Shown here in pieces: positions 1 to 8,429 of a DNA stretch of 22,780 nt (within the stretch, counting starts at the first letter, position 1; the number at the start of each line of letters is the position of its first letter). Position numbers and translations under genes: made by a program. The notes under the pieces are model-generated. The model searched no databases. It saw only the letters and a program-made list of their open reading frames with translations, and had not been told where the DNA came from. Origin of the DNA: an uncultured Gemmatimonadota bacterium (GTDB lineage Bacteria; Gemmatimonadota; Gemmatimonadetes; Gemmatimonadales; Gemmatimonadaceae); the NCBI GenBank assembly GCA_946479895.1, contig CAMLHT010000025.1, forward strand, positions 1-22,780, given 5' to 3'.

Positions 1-42
1 CGGGGGGTGGCGCCCCTACCGGCCGCACCCCGGGGGCCGCCG

Positions 43-56
43 CCCCCCCCCCCCCC
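43..56. repeat. 14-base poly-C run
   Basis: An uninterrupted run of 14 C lies just before the first recognisable stress-protein sequence. The frame of the downstream gene stays open through the run to the left edge, but it reads as a low-complexity Gly/Ala/Pro stretch that does not look like a stress-protein domain. It could be a length-variable (phase-variable) tract or an assembly error at the contig end; the edge position makes error the more likely reading. Confidence 0.8.
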
Positions 57-89
57 GCCCCCGCGCCGCCGGGGCGCGCCCGAGGATCG

Positions 90-644
90 GTGGCCATCGT
101 GCTCGGGCTCCCCGACGCCGGTACGGACCACCGCACCGCGCACGAGGACGCGGTGCTGCAGGTGATCCGGACCGTCGAGGTCCCCGTGCTGGCAGTGCCC
201 CATCGGTTCGGGCTCCTGCCGCGCCGCGCACTCGTCGCCATGGACTTCAGCGACGCGAGCCGTCGGGCGGCGCGAGCCGCACTGCCGATACTCGGCTCCA
301 ACGCGACGATCACGCTCGCGCATGTCCTACCCGACATCGACTTCGCAGCGCTCGGCAAACCCGGCTGGGAGGCGATCTACGCCCGTGGTCTCGACGAGCT
401 CTTTCGCGAGGAGGTCGCGCAGCTCGGGACCACGAACGATCTCGCGATCGACACGCGAGTGCTGCGGGGCGAGGCCGCGTCCGCGCTCCTCGCGTTCGCG
501 CGAGAGGGCGCGTACGACGTGATCGTTGCGGGCACGCAAGGGATCACCCCGCTCGAGCGGCATCTGGTGGGAAGCGTATCCACCGCGCTCCTCAGGGGCG
601 CGGATGGCATGGTGCTCATCGCGCCGGCATCCGGCACGTCGTGA
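90..644 (+). CDS. Universal stress protein, tandem UspA, 5' end missing
   Basis: This is a cytoplasmic universal stress protein of the tandem type, cut at its 5' end. The coordinates begin at an in-frame GTG, but residues 1-40 read as the end of a first UspA domain (a VLQVIRTVEVPVLAVP stretch is the usual last strand), so the real start lies further left, off the window or lost behind the poly-C run. The second domain starts near residue 46 (ALVAMDFSDAS, first strand and nucleotide loop) and ends with the ATP-binding signature G-x2-G-x9-GS (GTQG, then GS) near residues 147-161. Proteins of this family bind ATP or sense stress; no specific partner can be named. It is followed after 106 bases by a second Usp gene on the same strand, so the two are probably co-regulated. 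Confidence 0.85.
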   Translation: MAIVLGLPDAGTDHRTAHEDAVLQVIRTVEVPVLAVPHRFGLLPRRALVAMDFSDASRRAARAALPILGSNATITLAHVLPDIDFAALGKPGWEAIYARGLDELFREEVAQLGTTNDLAIDTRVLRGEAASALLAFAREGAYDVIVAGTQGITPLERHLVGSVSTALLRGADGMVLIAPASGTS

Positions 645-750
645 GCGGCGCGGCCTCGCGCCGCCTGACGGGGTGCGGCGCATGCCCAGCGTCGCGTCCC
701 AGCGCGAGGTTCGTCCGGAGCGCTCGGCGCTCTCCGGAGAGGAGACCATC

Positions 751-1671
751 ATGCGTCTCGAGCGTGTCGTGATCGGCATGGACTTCAGCCAGCGCGCGAT
801 CGCGGCCGCCGCATGGACGGCACGCCACTTCGCGCCCGGCGCCGAGCTGGTGCTCGTGCACGCGATCGTCGTCCCCGAGATCCCACGCTTCCTGCGCGCG
901 CGCATGCCGCCGGCCGATACGCTGATCGAGACCGCGCGACTCGGCGCCGCGCAGCGGATTCGCGGGCTCGCCGTGTCGCTCGGCGCGAAGCTCGTCTGGC
1001 CCGAGATCGCCGTCGGACCGGCCGCCGAGCAGATCGCCGAAGCGTGTCGCGCCCATGGCGCGGACCTGATCGTGGTCGGACCACCGGGAGAGCGCCCCGA
1101 CGGTTGGGGCGGTCGAGTCGACAGCACGGTCGAGCAGCTCGCGCGTCTCGCGCCCGTGCCCTTGCTCCTCGCGGCGCACATCGCCGAGGCCGCGCCGCGG
1201 CGGCTCCTCATTGCCGTCGACGACTCCCACGTCGCGCCTTTCGTGCTGCGCTGGGCGAGCTTCCTCGTCGAGCGCTTCGATGCTCGCGCCACGGCCATCC
1301 ACGTGTTGGGGGCGCCGGCGTCGACTACCGGCCTCTTCGCGGCCACCCTCGGCAGCGGCGGCATCTGGCCGGTGCAGGAGCGGGCGTGGACGGACGCGCG
1401 CGAGGATGCGGAGCGGTGGCTCCGACGAGCCGTCGCCGACACAGGAGCGGATGAGCGGATCGCGACCGAGGTGATCTTCGGCGATCCGCGTGAGGAGATC
1501 GTCACTGCGGCCCAACGGACGGGCGCCGATCTTCTCGTCATAGGGAGCCGCGGGCTCGCGGGGCTGCCGCGCATGCTGCTCGGCAGCGTCGCGAGTCACG
1601 TCCTGCGCCACGCCTCGTGCCCGACGCTCGTGGTGAAGGAACCCGAAGACGAGCTGGTGGTCCACGGGTAA
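751..1671 (+). CDS. Universal stress protein with two UspA domains
   Basis: A 306-residue cytoplasmic tandem UspA protein. The ATG at 751 is chosen because GGAGAGGAG lies just upstream (735-743) and because the protein then opens with the typical first strand (RVVIGMDFS); the frame is open further upstream but shows no domain there. Domain 1 covers about residues 1-145 and domain 2 about 150-300. Domain 2 keeps the full ATP-binding signature (GSRG, nine residues, GS) close to the C-terminus. In domain 1 the equivalent site begins GPPG but ends in VDS rather than GS, so nucleotide binding there is probably weakened. It follows another Usp gene and converges on the CBS-HPF gene. Assignment to the family is firm; the physiological role (hypoxia, starvation, oxidants) cannot be read from sequence. 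Confidence 0.93.
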   Translation: MRLERVVIGMDFSQRAIAAAAWTARHFAPGAELVLVHAIVVPEIPRFLRARMPPADTLIETARLGAAQRIRGLAVSLGAKLVWPEIAVGPAAEQIAEACRAHGADLIVVGPPGERPDGWGGRVDSTVEQLARLAPVPLLLAAHIAEAAPRRLLIAVDDSHVAPFVLRWASFLVERFDARATAIHVLGAPASTTGLFAATLGSGGIWPVQERAWTDAREDAERWLRRAVADTGADERIATEVIFGDPREEIVTAAQRTGADLLVIGSRGLAGLPRMLLGSVASHVLRHASCPTLVVKEPEDELVVHG

Positions 1672-1754
1672 ATGGGATCCCGCTCCGTGACGATCCCCGT
1701 AACCCGGCCCTGATCCTGCCACGCCCACCGCGCCAACCTTTCGGGGCTGCGCGA

Positions 1755-2534
1755 TCAGCGCACAGATGCCGGTTGCGCGCGCGGCGCACGCGTGAGGGCG
1801 TTCGTCCGCCGCCGCTGCAGGCTCTTCCGTACGCTCCGCGCGGCCGCCGTCATGGCCGCGTCGACGGCCGCCTGCAGCGATGCGTCCTGCACCTCCGCCA
1901 CCACGCTCGGCAGCCCGCTCAGGACGACCTTCACCTGGCACTGGTGGTCCACGCCGCCGCGCGGTCCGTTCACATCGCGGAGGCGGACAGTGACGCGTTC
2001 GATGGAAAGGGCGAACTTTCCGAGCTTCATGCCGAGCCTCCGCCGGATGTAGGCGCGTGTGTCGCCGTCGATGTCGACGCCCATGGCGCGGATGTTCGCG
2101 GGGACGAGGGGCGCTTCGGTGCGCCCGACGGCGCGCTTCGTCGCGCGCGGCAACTGCGCGGCCATCGGTTCGCGCTTCGTCTCATTGGCGGGCGACCGTT
2201 GCCGCTGGCGCCCCGGTGCTTCTCGGTGCCGTCGTGAGAGGGGGTTCCCACCCAAGCGCTTGCTGCTCGCCGGCGCACGCAGTAGCTGCCGCTCCGCCTG
2301 GCTCATTCGCGGCGCGCGTTCCGCCTGGAGCGCGTCGAAGACGTCGGTGGCCGTGACCAGTCCCACGAGCCGACCATCATCCATCACGGCGAGATGGCGG
2401 ATGCCTCGTCGACGCATGCGTGTCCAGGCCGCAGCCGCCGATTCGTCCGGCGCGATGGTGACCACGCGTGGCGTCATGATCTGGCCCAGCTGCATTCTCG
2501 TGGAGCCTGCCTCGTGTTGGAGGAGCGCGCTCAT
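1755..2534 (-). CDS. CBS domain fused to HPF/RaiA ribosome-hibernation domain
   Basis: A 259-residue protein in one uninterrupted frame. Residues ~15-70 form a CBS module (QIMTPRVVTI, then GIRHLAVMDDGRLVGLVTATDV), a fold that usually senses adenosine nucleotides and normally occurs in pairs; only one is clear here. A basic, low-complexity linker (~75-140) follows. Residues ~145-243 match HPF/RaiA, the small beta-alpha-beta proteins that sit in the 30S decoding region and silence ribosomes in stress (strands ERVTVRLRDVNG and CQVKVVL, then the second helix). The start is uncertain: ATG 2534 is used, ATG 2495 begins right at the CBS domain, and GTG 2555 is possible; none has a clear Shine-Dalgarno. 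An internal ATG at 2165 could give free HPF. Usp neighbours suggest a stress role. Domain calls are firm; the fusion could instead be two genes whose separating stop was lost. Confidence 0.75.
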   Translation of the reverse strand: MSALLQHEAGSTRMQLGQIMTPRVVTIAPDESAAAAWTRMRRRGIRHLAVMDDGRLVGLVTATDVFDALQAERAPRMSQAERQLLRAPASSKRLGGNPLSRRHREAPGRQRQRSPANETKREPMAAQLPRATKRAVGRTEAPLVPANIRAMGVDIDGDTRAYIRRRLGMKLGKFALSIERVTVRLRDVNGPRGGVDHQCQVKVVLSGLPSVVAEVQDASLQAAVDAAMTAAARSVRKSLQRRRTNALTRAPRAQPASVR

Positions 2535-2561
2535 GGCCGCAGGTCGCCGGAGCACCAGCTC

Positions 2562-2780
2562 TCACGCCTTCGGCCTCGCTGCGCACGACGGCACTACGAC
2601 ATGGATGGGTCGCGCAGGTAGCGTGCCGGCATCCGCTCGGACGGTTCCGCCCGATGAGCACCGGCGGAATTCGACGTTCCCCGAGCCGAAGCATCGGTCG
2701 AACACTTCAGCCACGCCGTCGTTGCGGTTGGCGACGTAGCCATCGAGCGACATGGACATGATCGCGACGACCTTGGACAT
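2562..2780 (-). pseudogene. Dihydrofolate-reductase/RibD-like N-terminal fragment
   Basis: From the ATG at 2780 the frame reads MSKVVAIMSMSLDGYVA, then NDGVAEVFD and FGSGNVEF. This is the characteristic N-terminus of DHFR-family (RibD C-terminal domain) reductases, which normally run to about 180-200 residues. After about 40 residues the similarity stops and the frame ends at 72 residues; the remaining strands and the NADPH-binding region are absent in all frames nearby. No good ribosome binding site is seen. It is read as a decayed remnant on the same strand as the CBS-HPF gene. A novel short protein is possible but less likely. Confidence 0.55.
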
Positions 2781-2964
2781 GGCGTCGTTCCGTTCGAGGG
2801 CGATGTGCGGGCACTCTTCTCCACCCCTCCGCGGAACGTCATCATGGCCAGAGCGAGCTACCGGCTGGCGTGGTGACGACACGCCATCATCACCGCCCCC
2901 TCCCCCGAGCAACCTCGAGGGCCAGCGCTTGACGCGGATGGATGCGGCCCACACGTTGGTCGAC

Positions 2965-3363
2965 ATGCCTCGCGCTGCACCGGTCCGCGGATTCACGCTG
3001 ATCGAGGTTCTCGTCGTCCTCGTCCTCATGAGCCTCGCTGCGGGGCTCGTGGCGCCTGCCCTCCTGCACACCCGCCATCAGCGGCCGGCCCTGGGCTCGC
3101 TCATCTCGACTGCACGGGAGGAGGCTGCCCGGCGAGGCGAAATGGTCTACCTCCGCGTCGCGGGCTCTGGTCAATGGCGAATGGAAGGCGCCGCATCGTG
3201 GGCGGCCGGACCATTCGCGGCCGGCCGCGTCGAGCCGTTTCCCGGCGTGCCACTCACGCTCATTGTCTCACCCATCGGCACCTGCGCCTTCGATGTGCCG
3301 AGCGCCGCCGCCGCACGCGTGATCAAGCTCGATCCACTCACCTGCGAAATTACCACGCCGTAG
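2965..3363 (+). CDS. gspH: T2SS minor pseudopilin GspH
   Basis: A 132-residue type IV pilin-like protein, part of the T2SS pseudopilus tip. The prepilin leader is MPRAAPVRG, cleaved before FTLIEV; Glu at mature position 5 and the following hydrophobic helix (VLVVLVLMSLAAGLVAPAL) anchor it in the inner membrane before assembly. The remainder (STAREEAARRG, VYLRVAGSG) fits the GspH/FimT family, though at 132 residues it is shorter than most. The ATG at 2965 gives a normal short leader; ATG 2938 would give an 18-residue leader and cannot be excluded. Unlike all other gsp genes here it is on the + strand, ending 12 bases from the end of gspG. It must use its own promoter, probably in 2781-2964. 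Confidence 0.8.
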   Translation: MPRAAPVRGFTLIEVLVVLVLMSLAAGLVAPALLHTRHQRPALGSLISTAREEAARRGEMVYLRVAGSGQWRMEGAASWAAGPFAAGRVEPFPGVPLTLIVSPIGTCAFDVPSAAAARVIKLDPLTCEITTP

Positions 3364-3375
3364 AGCGCTGCCACT

Positions 3376-3819
3376 TCACTTCCAGCTGGTGATGTCGGCG
3401 TCGTCCCCCTCGCCGCCCGGCTGCCCGTCGCGACCGAACGTCCACAGGTCGTAGCTCGCGGGGCTGTGCTCGCCGGGACTCTTGTAATCGTACGGCCGCC
3501 CCCAGGGATCGGCGGGAATCGCCTTCTGCAGATAGGGGCCGCGCCAGTCCGGCGGGATGGGTTCGCGCGAGGGCTTCTCCTGAAGCGCCGAGAGACCTTG
3601 CTCCGTGGTGGGGTACCCTCCGTTGTCGAGCCGGTAATTGTCGAGGGCCGTCCCCAGAAGCTCGAGCTGCGTGCGTGCCGTGGCACTCCTGGCCTCCGAT
3701 ACCCGACCCAGGATGCGTGGGCCCACGATGCTCGCGAGCAGACCGATCACGACGATCACCACGAGCAGCTCGATGAGAGTGAAACCAGGGCGACGCCTCG
3801 TCCCGGATGCAGTCGTCAT
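3376..3819 (-). CDS. gspG: T2SS major pseudopilin GspG
   Basis: A 147-residue major pseudopilin, the main subunit of the periplasmic pseudopilus that pushes folded substrates through the secretin. The leader MTTASGTRRRPG is cut before FTLIELLVVIVVIGLLASIV, with the conserved Glu at position 5. The C-terminal half has the standard GspG features: NGGYPTTEQGLSAL, WRGPYLQK, DPWGRPYDYKSPG and a final acidic GEGDDADITSWK calcium-site region. Length and motifs are fully typical. It starts 7 bases after the gspF stop, so it is the last gene of the minus-strand operon, and it converges on gspH. Confidence 0.97.
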   Translation of the reverse strand: MTTASGTRRRPGFTLIELLVVIVVIGLLASIVGPRILGRVSEARSATARTQLELLGTALDNYRLDNGGYPTTEQGLSALQEKPSREPIPPDWRGPYLQKAIPADPWGRPYDYKSPGEHSPASYDLWTFGRDGQPGGEGDDADITSWK

Positions 3820-3826
3820 GGTGCGC

Positions 3827-5026
3827 CTAGAAGTGGCTGAGGTTGATCCCGTAGATGGCCTGTAGCATCGCGAGTGCGACGAACCCCACCAGCCCGCCGA
3901 AGACCAGGATCACCGCGGGCTCGATCAACGCAACCATCGCCCGCACGCTCCGGCGCACGTCGCCGTCGTAGGCGTCGGCCACTCGGAAGCAGAGCTCCTC
4001 GAGTTGGCCGCTCTCCTCGCCGACCGCCATCATCTGAAGAGCGAGCGGCGGCAGGGTACCCGCGAGCGCGGACGTCAGGGCGCTCCCCTCGGCCACCGCC
4101 GCCGCTGCCTGATCGACGCCCTCCTGGAACACCACGTTCGGCGCCGAAGCGCGCGCGATACGGAGCGCGGGGAGGACGGGGATGCCGCTGCGCAGCAGCA
4201 GCCCGAACGTGCGCGCGAACCGTGCCGTGATGTACCTGCGCTCGAAGTCGCCGATCCACGGCAACCCGAGACGGACCGTGTGCCACCGCCGCCGCCCGTC
4301 CGATCGGGCCAGCGCCGCGGAGACCAGATACGTCGTCGCTCCGGCGATGAGCAGCACCACCCACCACCCTCTGGTGAGCGTGAGGCTCGCCGCCACGAGA
4401 AGCCGGGTCGTCGTGGGCAGCTTTCCGCCGACGTCGGACAGGATCGCCGCGAACCGCGGGATCACGAAGCCGACGAGTACGGCGACGCCGATGGTCGCGA
4501 CGACGGCCATCAAGGCCGGATAGAGCAGCGCCGACTGCAGCTGCGAACGCAGCTCTGCGCTTTCGTCGAGGTGGTCCGACAGCCTCTCGAAGACCGTGTC
4601 CAGGGCGCCGCTCGACTCTCCAGCCGCCACGGACGCCACGAAGAGCGAGTCGAAGTATCGCGGATGGTGCGCGAGCGCATCGGCGAGCCCCACCCCGCTC
4701 TGGACGGAGCGGCGGACATCGCGAACCGCTTCGGCCACCCCGGCGTGCCCGACGTGCGCGGCGCCGAACGCCAGCGTCCGGTCGAGCGGCACCCCGGCCC
4801 GGAGGAGTGTGGCGGTGGTCCTCGTCCACAGCACGACCGCGGCCCGACGACCGAGTCGCCGCGCCCCGCGCTCGGCCGTCGCCGGCGCGACCTCGTCCAC
4901 CGCGACGGGATACAGGCGCTGCCGCTGCAACTCGGCGAGCGCTCCCCCGCGTGACGCCGCGTGCACGACGCCTTCCACGACCTGACCTGCCGGCGTCGCT
5001 GCCCGATACCGGAAGCGGATGCTCAT
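3827..5026 (-). CDS. gspF: T2SS inner-membrane platform protein GspF
   Basis: A 399-residue polytopic protein that forms the inner-membrane assembly platform and contacts the GspE ATPase. ATG 5026 overlaps the gspE stop in an ATGA, and the protein then begins MSIRFRYRAATPAGQ as the family does. Two T2SSF repeats are visible, about residues 65-190 (WTRTTATLLRAGVPL ... VAAGESSGALD) and 265-390 (FARTFGLLLRSGIPVLPAL ... VGEESGQLEE). Hydrophobic segments lie after the first repeat (LLYPALMAVVATIGVAVLVGFV, and WWVVLLIAGATTYLVSAALA) and at the C-terminus (LIEPAVILVFGGLVGFVALAML). Length and motifs are standard. Confidence 0.96.
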   Translation of the reverse strand: MSIRFRYRAATPAGQVVEGVVHAASRGGALAELQRQRLYPVAVDEVAPATAERGARRLGRRAAVVLWTRTTATLLRAGVPLDRTLAFGAAHVGHAGVAEAVRDVRRSVQSGVGLADALAHHPRYFDSLFVASVAAGESSGALDTVFERLSDHLDESAELRSQLQSALLYPALMAVVATIGVAVLVGFVIPRFAAILSDVGGKLPTTTRLLVAASLTLTRGWWVVLLIAGATTYLVSAALARSDGRRRWHTVRLGLPWIGDFERRYITARFARTFGLLLRSGIPVLPALRIARASAPNVVFQEGVDQAAAAVAEGSALTSALAGTLPPLALQMMAVGEESGQLEELCFRVADAYDGDVRRSVRAMVALIEPAVILVFGGLVGFVALAMLQAIYGINLSHF

Positions 5027-6621
5027 CGCACGTCGTCGCGCGTCACGCGGAGCACTTCCTCGATGGTCGTGATGCCGGCGCACGCCTTCGCCCAACCCGC
5101 CGCCCGGAGTGACATCAGGCCATTCGCCTCGGCCAGCGCGCGGATCTCGGCGATCGGCGCACCCGACAGAATGCGGGTGCGCAGGTCGTCGGTGAGCTGC
5201 ATCAGCTCGTAGATCCCCGTGCGGCCGCGATAGCCCGTGCCGCTGCACGCCTCGCACCCTCGACCCCGACGGAACCGCGGCCGTGGCAGGTCGAGTCGAA
5301 TACGCTGGAACGCCGCGAGGGCCGGCAGCGGTGGCTGGTAGTCCTCCACGCACGCGTCGCACACGAGCCGGACCAGCCGCTGCGCGAGAATGCCCGACAC
5401 CGTCGCCGTCACCAGGAACGGCTCGATCCCCATGTCGACCAGTCGAGTGATCCCGCTCGGCGCGTCGTTCGTGTGGAGCGTGGAGAAGACCAGGTGGCCC
5501 GTCAGCGCCGCCTGGGTCGCGATCTCCGCCGTTTCCCGGTCGCGCATCTCGCCCACCATGATGATGTCCGGGTCATGGCGCAGGATCGAGCGCAGCGCGG
5601 CGGCGAACGTGTGGCCCGCCTTCGGGTTGACCGGGATCTGCGTCACGCCGTCGATCTGATACTCCACCGGGTCCTCGACGGTGATGATCTTGACCCCGGG
5701 CTGGTTCAGACGGACGAGCGCGCCGTACAGCGTGGTCGTCTTGCCGGAGCCGGTCGGGCCCGTCACGAGTATGATGCCGTGCGGCTGGCGGATGAGGTGC
5801 TCGACACCGTACCGCACCCCCTCGGCGAGCCCGAGCTCGTCCAGGTCGCGCACGCCGGCGCCCCGGTCGAGGATTCGCAGCACGACGCCCTCGCCGTGCA
5901 GCGTCGGCGTGATCGAGACGCGCAAGTCGAGCTCGCGGTCCGAGAGGCGGAGCCGGATGCGTCCGTCCTGGGCAAGGCGCCGTTCCGCGATGTTCAGCCC
6001 GGCCATGATCTTGATCCGGCTGATCACCGCCGCCTGGTACTGGCGCGGCGGATGGGACATCTCCTGTAAGACGCCGTCGATGCGATACCGGATCCGTAGG
6101 CCATCAACCGCCGTCTCCAGATGGATGTCACTCGCCCGGGCTCGCAGCGCTTCGAGGATCATCAGGTTCACGAACTTGATGACCGGCGCCTGATTGGCGA
6201 GTGCCCGGGCGTCGTCGAGCGCGTCGTCCTCCGGCGACAGCAGGACGAGATCGCTTCCTCGCAGATCGGCCGTCTGCGCCTCCGCGCTCGCCGTCGACTG
6301 TGCCGAGAGGCTCGCCGCATGGATCTCGGCGGCCGGCACCGGCACGAGTGTCACTCGTCGGTCGTAGACCCAACAGAGCTCGTCGAGCACCGTCGGATCG
6401 ACGTCGTCACCGGCCGCGACGATGAGCTCGGAGTCCGTCGCGGCGAGCGGCAGAAGGCAGTGCTCCTCCCAATACTTCGGCGAGAGGCGCTGCGCGAGCG
6501 GATGCGCGGCCGCGTTCCGGAGGTCGGCCGCCGAATGCCCTCGCGCCGATACGGCCAATGCGGAGGACCGCTCGGATGCCGCTGGCCGCGGGACCATCTG
6601 CACGAACGTCGACTGAGTCAT
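5023..6621 (-). CDS. gspE: T2SS/T4P-type secretion ATPase GspE
   Basis: A 532-residue cytoplasmic hexameric ATPase that powers pseudopilus extension. The N-terminal T2SSE domain occupies about residues 40-110; the catalytic core has Walker A GPTGSGKT (288-295), an Asp box ASDIHLE (163-169), a Walker B region DPDIIMVGEMRD (350-361) and a His box TGHLVFSTLHTNDA (374-387). Two CxxC pairs (Cys421/424 and Cys456/459) form the C-terminal zinc site typical of GspE. The start overlaps the gspD stop by ATGA and its stop overlaps gspF the same way, implying translational coupling. All catalytic residues are present, so it should be functional. Confidence 0.97.
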   Translation of the reverse strand: MTQSTFVQMVPRPAASERSSALAVSARGHSAADLRNAAAHPLAQRLSPKYWEEHCLLPLAATDSELIVAAGDDVDPTVLDELCWVYDRRVTLVPVPAAEIHAASLSAQSTASAEAQTADLRGSDLVLLSPEDDALDDARALANQAPVIKFVNLMILEALRARASDIHLETAVDGLRIRYRIDGVLQEMSHPPRQYQAAVISRIKIMAGLNIAERRLAQDGRIRLRLSDRELDLRVSITPTLHGEGVVLRILDRGAGVRDLDELGLAEGVRYGVEHLIRQPHGIILVTGPTGSGKTTTLYGALVRLNQPGVKIITVEDPVEYQIDGVTQIPVNPKAGHTFAAALRSILRHDPDIIMVGEMRDRETAEIATQAALTGHLVFSTLHTNDAPSGITRLVDMGIEPFLVTATVSGILAQRLVRLVCDACVEDYQPPLPALAAFQRIRLDLPRPRFRRGRGCEACSGTGYRGRTGIYELMQLTDDLRTRILSGAPIAEIRALAEANGLMSLRAAGWAKACAGITTIEEVLRVTRDDVR

Positions 6622-8429
6622 GGCCGTGGCGGGAGCTTGTCGGGTGCCCCGTGCCGCGGCTCGGGCCGCGGTTGCGCGAGGACACTGTCGATCGACTGCT
6701 TGGAGGCGGGCAATTGCTCGCGCTGCCGCTGGAGCAGCGAATCCGCCTGCTGGTCGTTGAACACAACGTGCGGTGTCACGAAGATCGCGAGCTCGGTTCG
6801 AGAACGGTCGGTGCTTCGGCTCCGGAAGAGCCCTCCGAGCAGCGGAATGTCCTGGAGCAACGGCACGCCACTCTGGGTCACCTGGTGCGACTCCCCGATC
6901 AGACCTCCGATGATGATCGTGCTGCCGCTCTTCACGATCGCACTCGTCTCGGCCTCACGCGTGCTGATGACGGGCGCATTGAGCGCGGCGGCGATGGTCT
7001 GCGTCGTCAGCGCGCTCACCTCCTGGAGAATGCGAAAGGTGACGTAGCCGTCCTTGTTCACGGTCGGGATGATCGTGAGCTGCGTCCCCACTCGCCGAAA
7101 TTCGACGGTCTGTGCCACGACCACGTTGAGTCCGGTCTGCACGGCGGAGTTGAACGGGACCTCGCTCCCGACCAGGATCCGCGCCTGCTCGTTGTTGAGG
7201 GCCAGGACGCGCGGTGTCGACAGCACGCGTACGTTGTTGTGCGTCGCCAGCGCCTGCAGGATGGCGCGCACGTTGAGGCTCGCCGCGCTGATGACCCGCA
7301 CGCCCAATCCCTGCGGCGCCACGAGCGCCGAATCGCTGAACTTCTGGGATCCGAGGCCCGCGGTGATGCCGCGTGTGCTGTCGAAGATCTGCCAGTTGAT
7401 GCCGTACTGTGTCGCCCGATCGAGGGTGACCTCGGCGATCAGCACCTCGAGCAACACCTCCGGCGGGCGCACGTCCAACTTGTCGATGGTCTCCTGCAGC
7501 ACGGGGAAATTCGACGGGGCGCTGCGGATGACGAGCGAGTTCGTCGCCTGATCGGGCACGATCGTCGTCTGCCCCACGAGTCCGCCGGGGATCGCGCGCG
7601 TGGCGGTCGACTCCGGTCTCGCCGGCGCCGCCGCGGGTGGCGCCACGGCCGGCGGCGGCATCTGCACGCGCTGCTGATAGGCCTGGAGCTCGCGACGGCG
7701 GAATGTCTCGAGCTCGGACGACAGACTTCTGTCTTCCAGAGCCTGCACCCGCGTGCGCTCGCCCGGGGAGGCGACGGCGATGCCGAACACCTGGCCGAGC
7801 GTGCCGGCCAGCTCCACGGCACTCGCGTGCTTGAGCTGATAGACGTAGGTGCGCAGACCGGAGTCGGCGCCGGTCCTGACGTCCACCTGCCGGAGCAGGT
7901 CGAGGTAGCGCGCGATGCTCACACCCCGGTCGGTGATGAGGACGGCGTTGGAGCCCGCCACGATCTCCACCCGGGCCATCTTGCTCGTCGTCTGCTTCAA
8001 CAGCGCCACCGCTTCGTCGGCGCGGATGTAGTCGAGCGGTACGATCTGCGTGATGAGCCCGAGGGGGGTGGGCGCCGGCAGGGCCTTTCCTACCCGTACG
8101 GGGCCGGTGGCCGGCCGCTTCGCCTCCGGCATGACCTGGGCGACCGGCCCGGTCTGCACGAGCACCAATCCCTCGCTCTCGAGAATGGCTTCGAGCACGG
8201 CACCGACTTGCGCCGTCGGGACCGGCGCGGGTGTCTGGAACGTGATGCGCTTGGGCGGCACGTCGTTCAATACCACGTTCACGCCGAGCGTGGCAGCGAG
8301 CGAGCGCACGACGTCGCCGAGATCGGCATCGACGTAATTGATGCGGACCGTCTGCGCATTCTGCGCCCCACCCGGCACCGGCGCGGCGCCGAGGATCGTG
8401 ACGGCGATCACCCACAGGCAGACCCTCAT
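6618..8429 (-). CDS. gspD: T2SS outer-membrane secretin GspD
   Basis: A 603-residue secretin that forms the outer-membrane channel. A signal peptide covers about residues 1-22 (hydrophobic VIAVTILGAAPV). The N0 domain (~27-100) and N1/N2-type ring domains (~125-320) follow, with a Pro/Ala-rich insert at ~255-275. The secretin beta-barrel domain spans about 325-560 and carries the family signature VPLLQDIPLLGGLFR (522-536) and TELAIFVTPHVV (545-556). N3 is not clearly resolved, so it is slightly shorter than the proteobacterial 650-700 residue forms. A Gln/Arg/Pro-rich tail could recruit a pilotin, but no pilotin gene is seen. It overlaps gspC and gspE by ATGA at each end. Confidence 0.96.
   Translation of the reverse strand: MRVCLWVIAVTILGAAPVPGGAQNAQTVRINYVDADLGDVVRSLAATLGVNVVLNDVPPKRITFQTPAPVPTAQVGAVLEAILESEGLVLVQTGPVAQVMPEAKRPATGPVRVGKALPAPTPLGLITQIVPLDYIRADEAVALLKQTTSKMARVEIVAGSNAVLITDRGVSIARYLDLLRQVDVRTGADSGLRTYVYQLKHASAVELAGTLGQVFGIAVASPGERTRVQALEDRSLSSELETFRRRELQAYQQRVQMPPPAVAPPAAAPARPESTATRAIPGGLVGQTTIVPDQATNSLVIRSAPSNFPVLQETIDKLDVRPPEVLLEVLIAEVTLDRATQYGINWQIFDSTRGITAGLGSQKFSDSALVAPQGLGVRVISAASLNVRAILQALATHNNVRVLSTPRVLALNNEQARILVGSEVPFNSAVQTGLNVVVAQTVEFRRVGTQLTIIPTVNKDGYVTFRILQEVSALTTQTIAAALNAPVISTREAETSAIVKSGSTIIIGGLIGESHQVTQSGVPLLQDIPLLGGLFRSRSTDRSRTELAIFVTPHVVFNDQQADSLLQRQREQLPASKQSIDSVLAQPRPEPRHGAPDKLPPRP

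Noticed and set aside
1675..1696. GGGATC/GATCCC stem between the second Usp gene and the CBS-HPF gene
   Set aside because: Only six pairs with a 10-base loop and no T tract on either strand; not convincing as a terminator.
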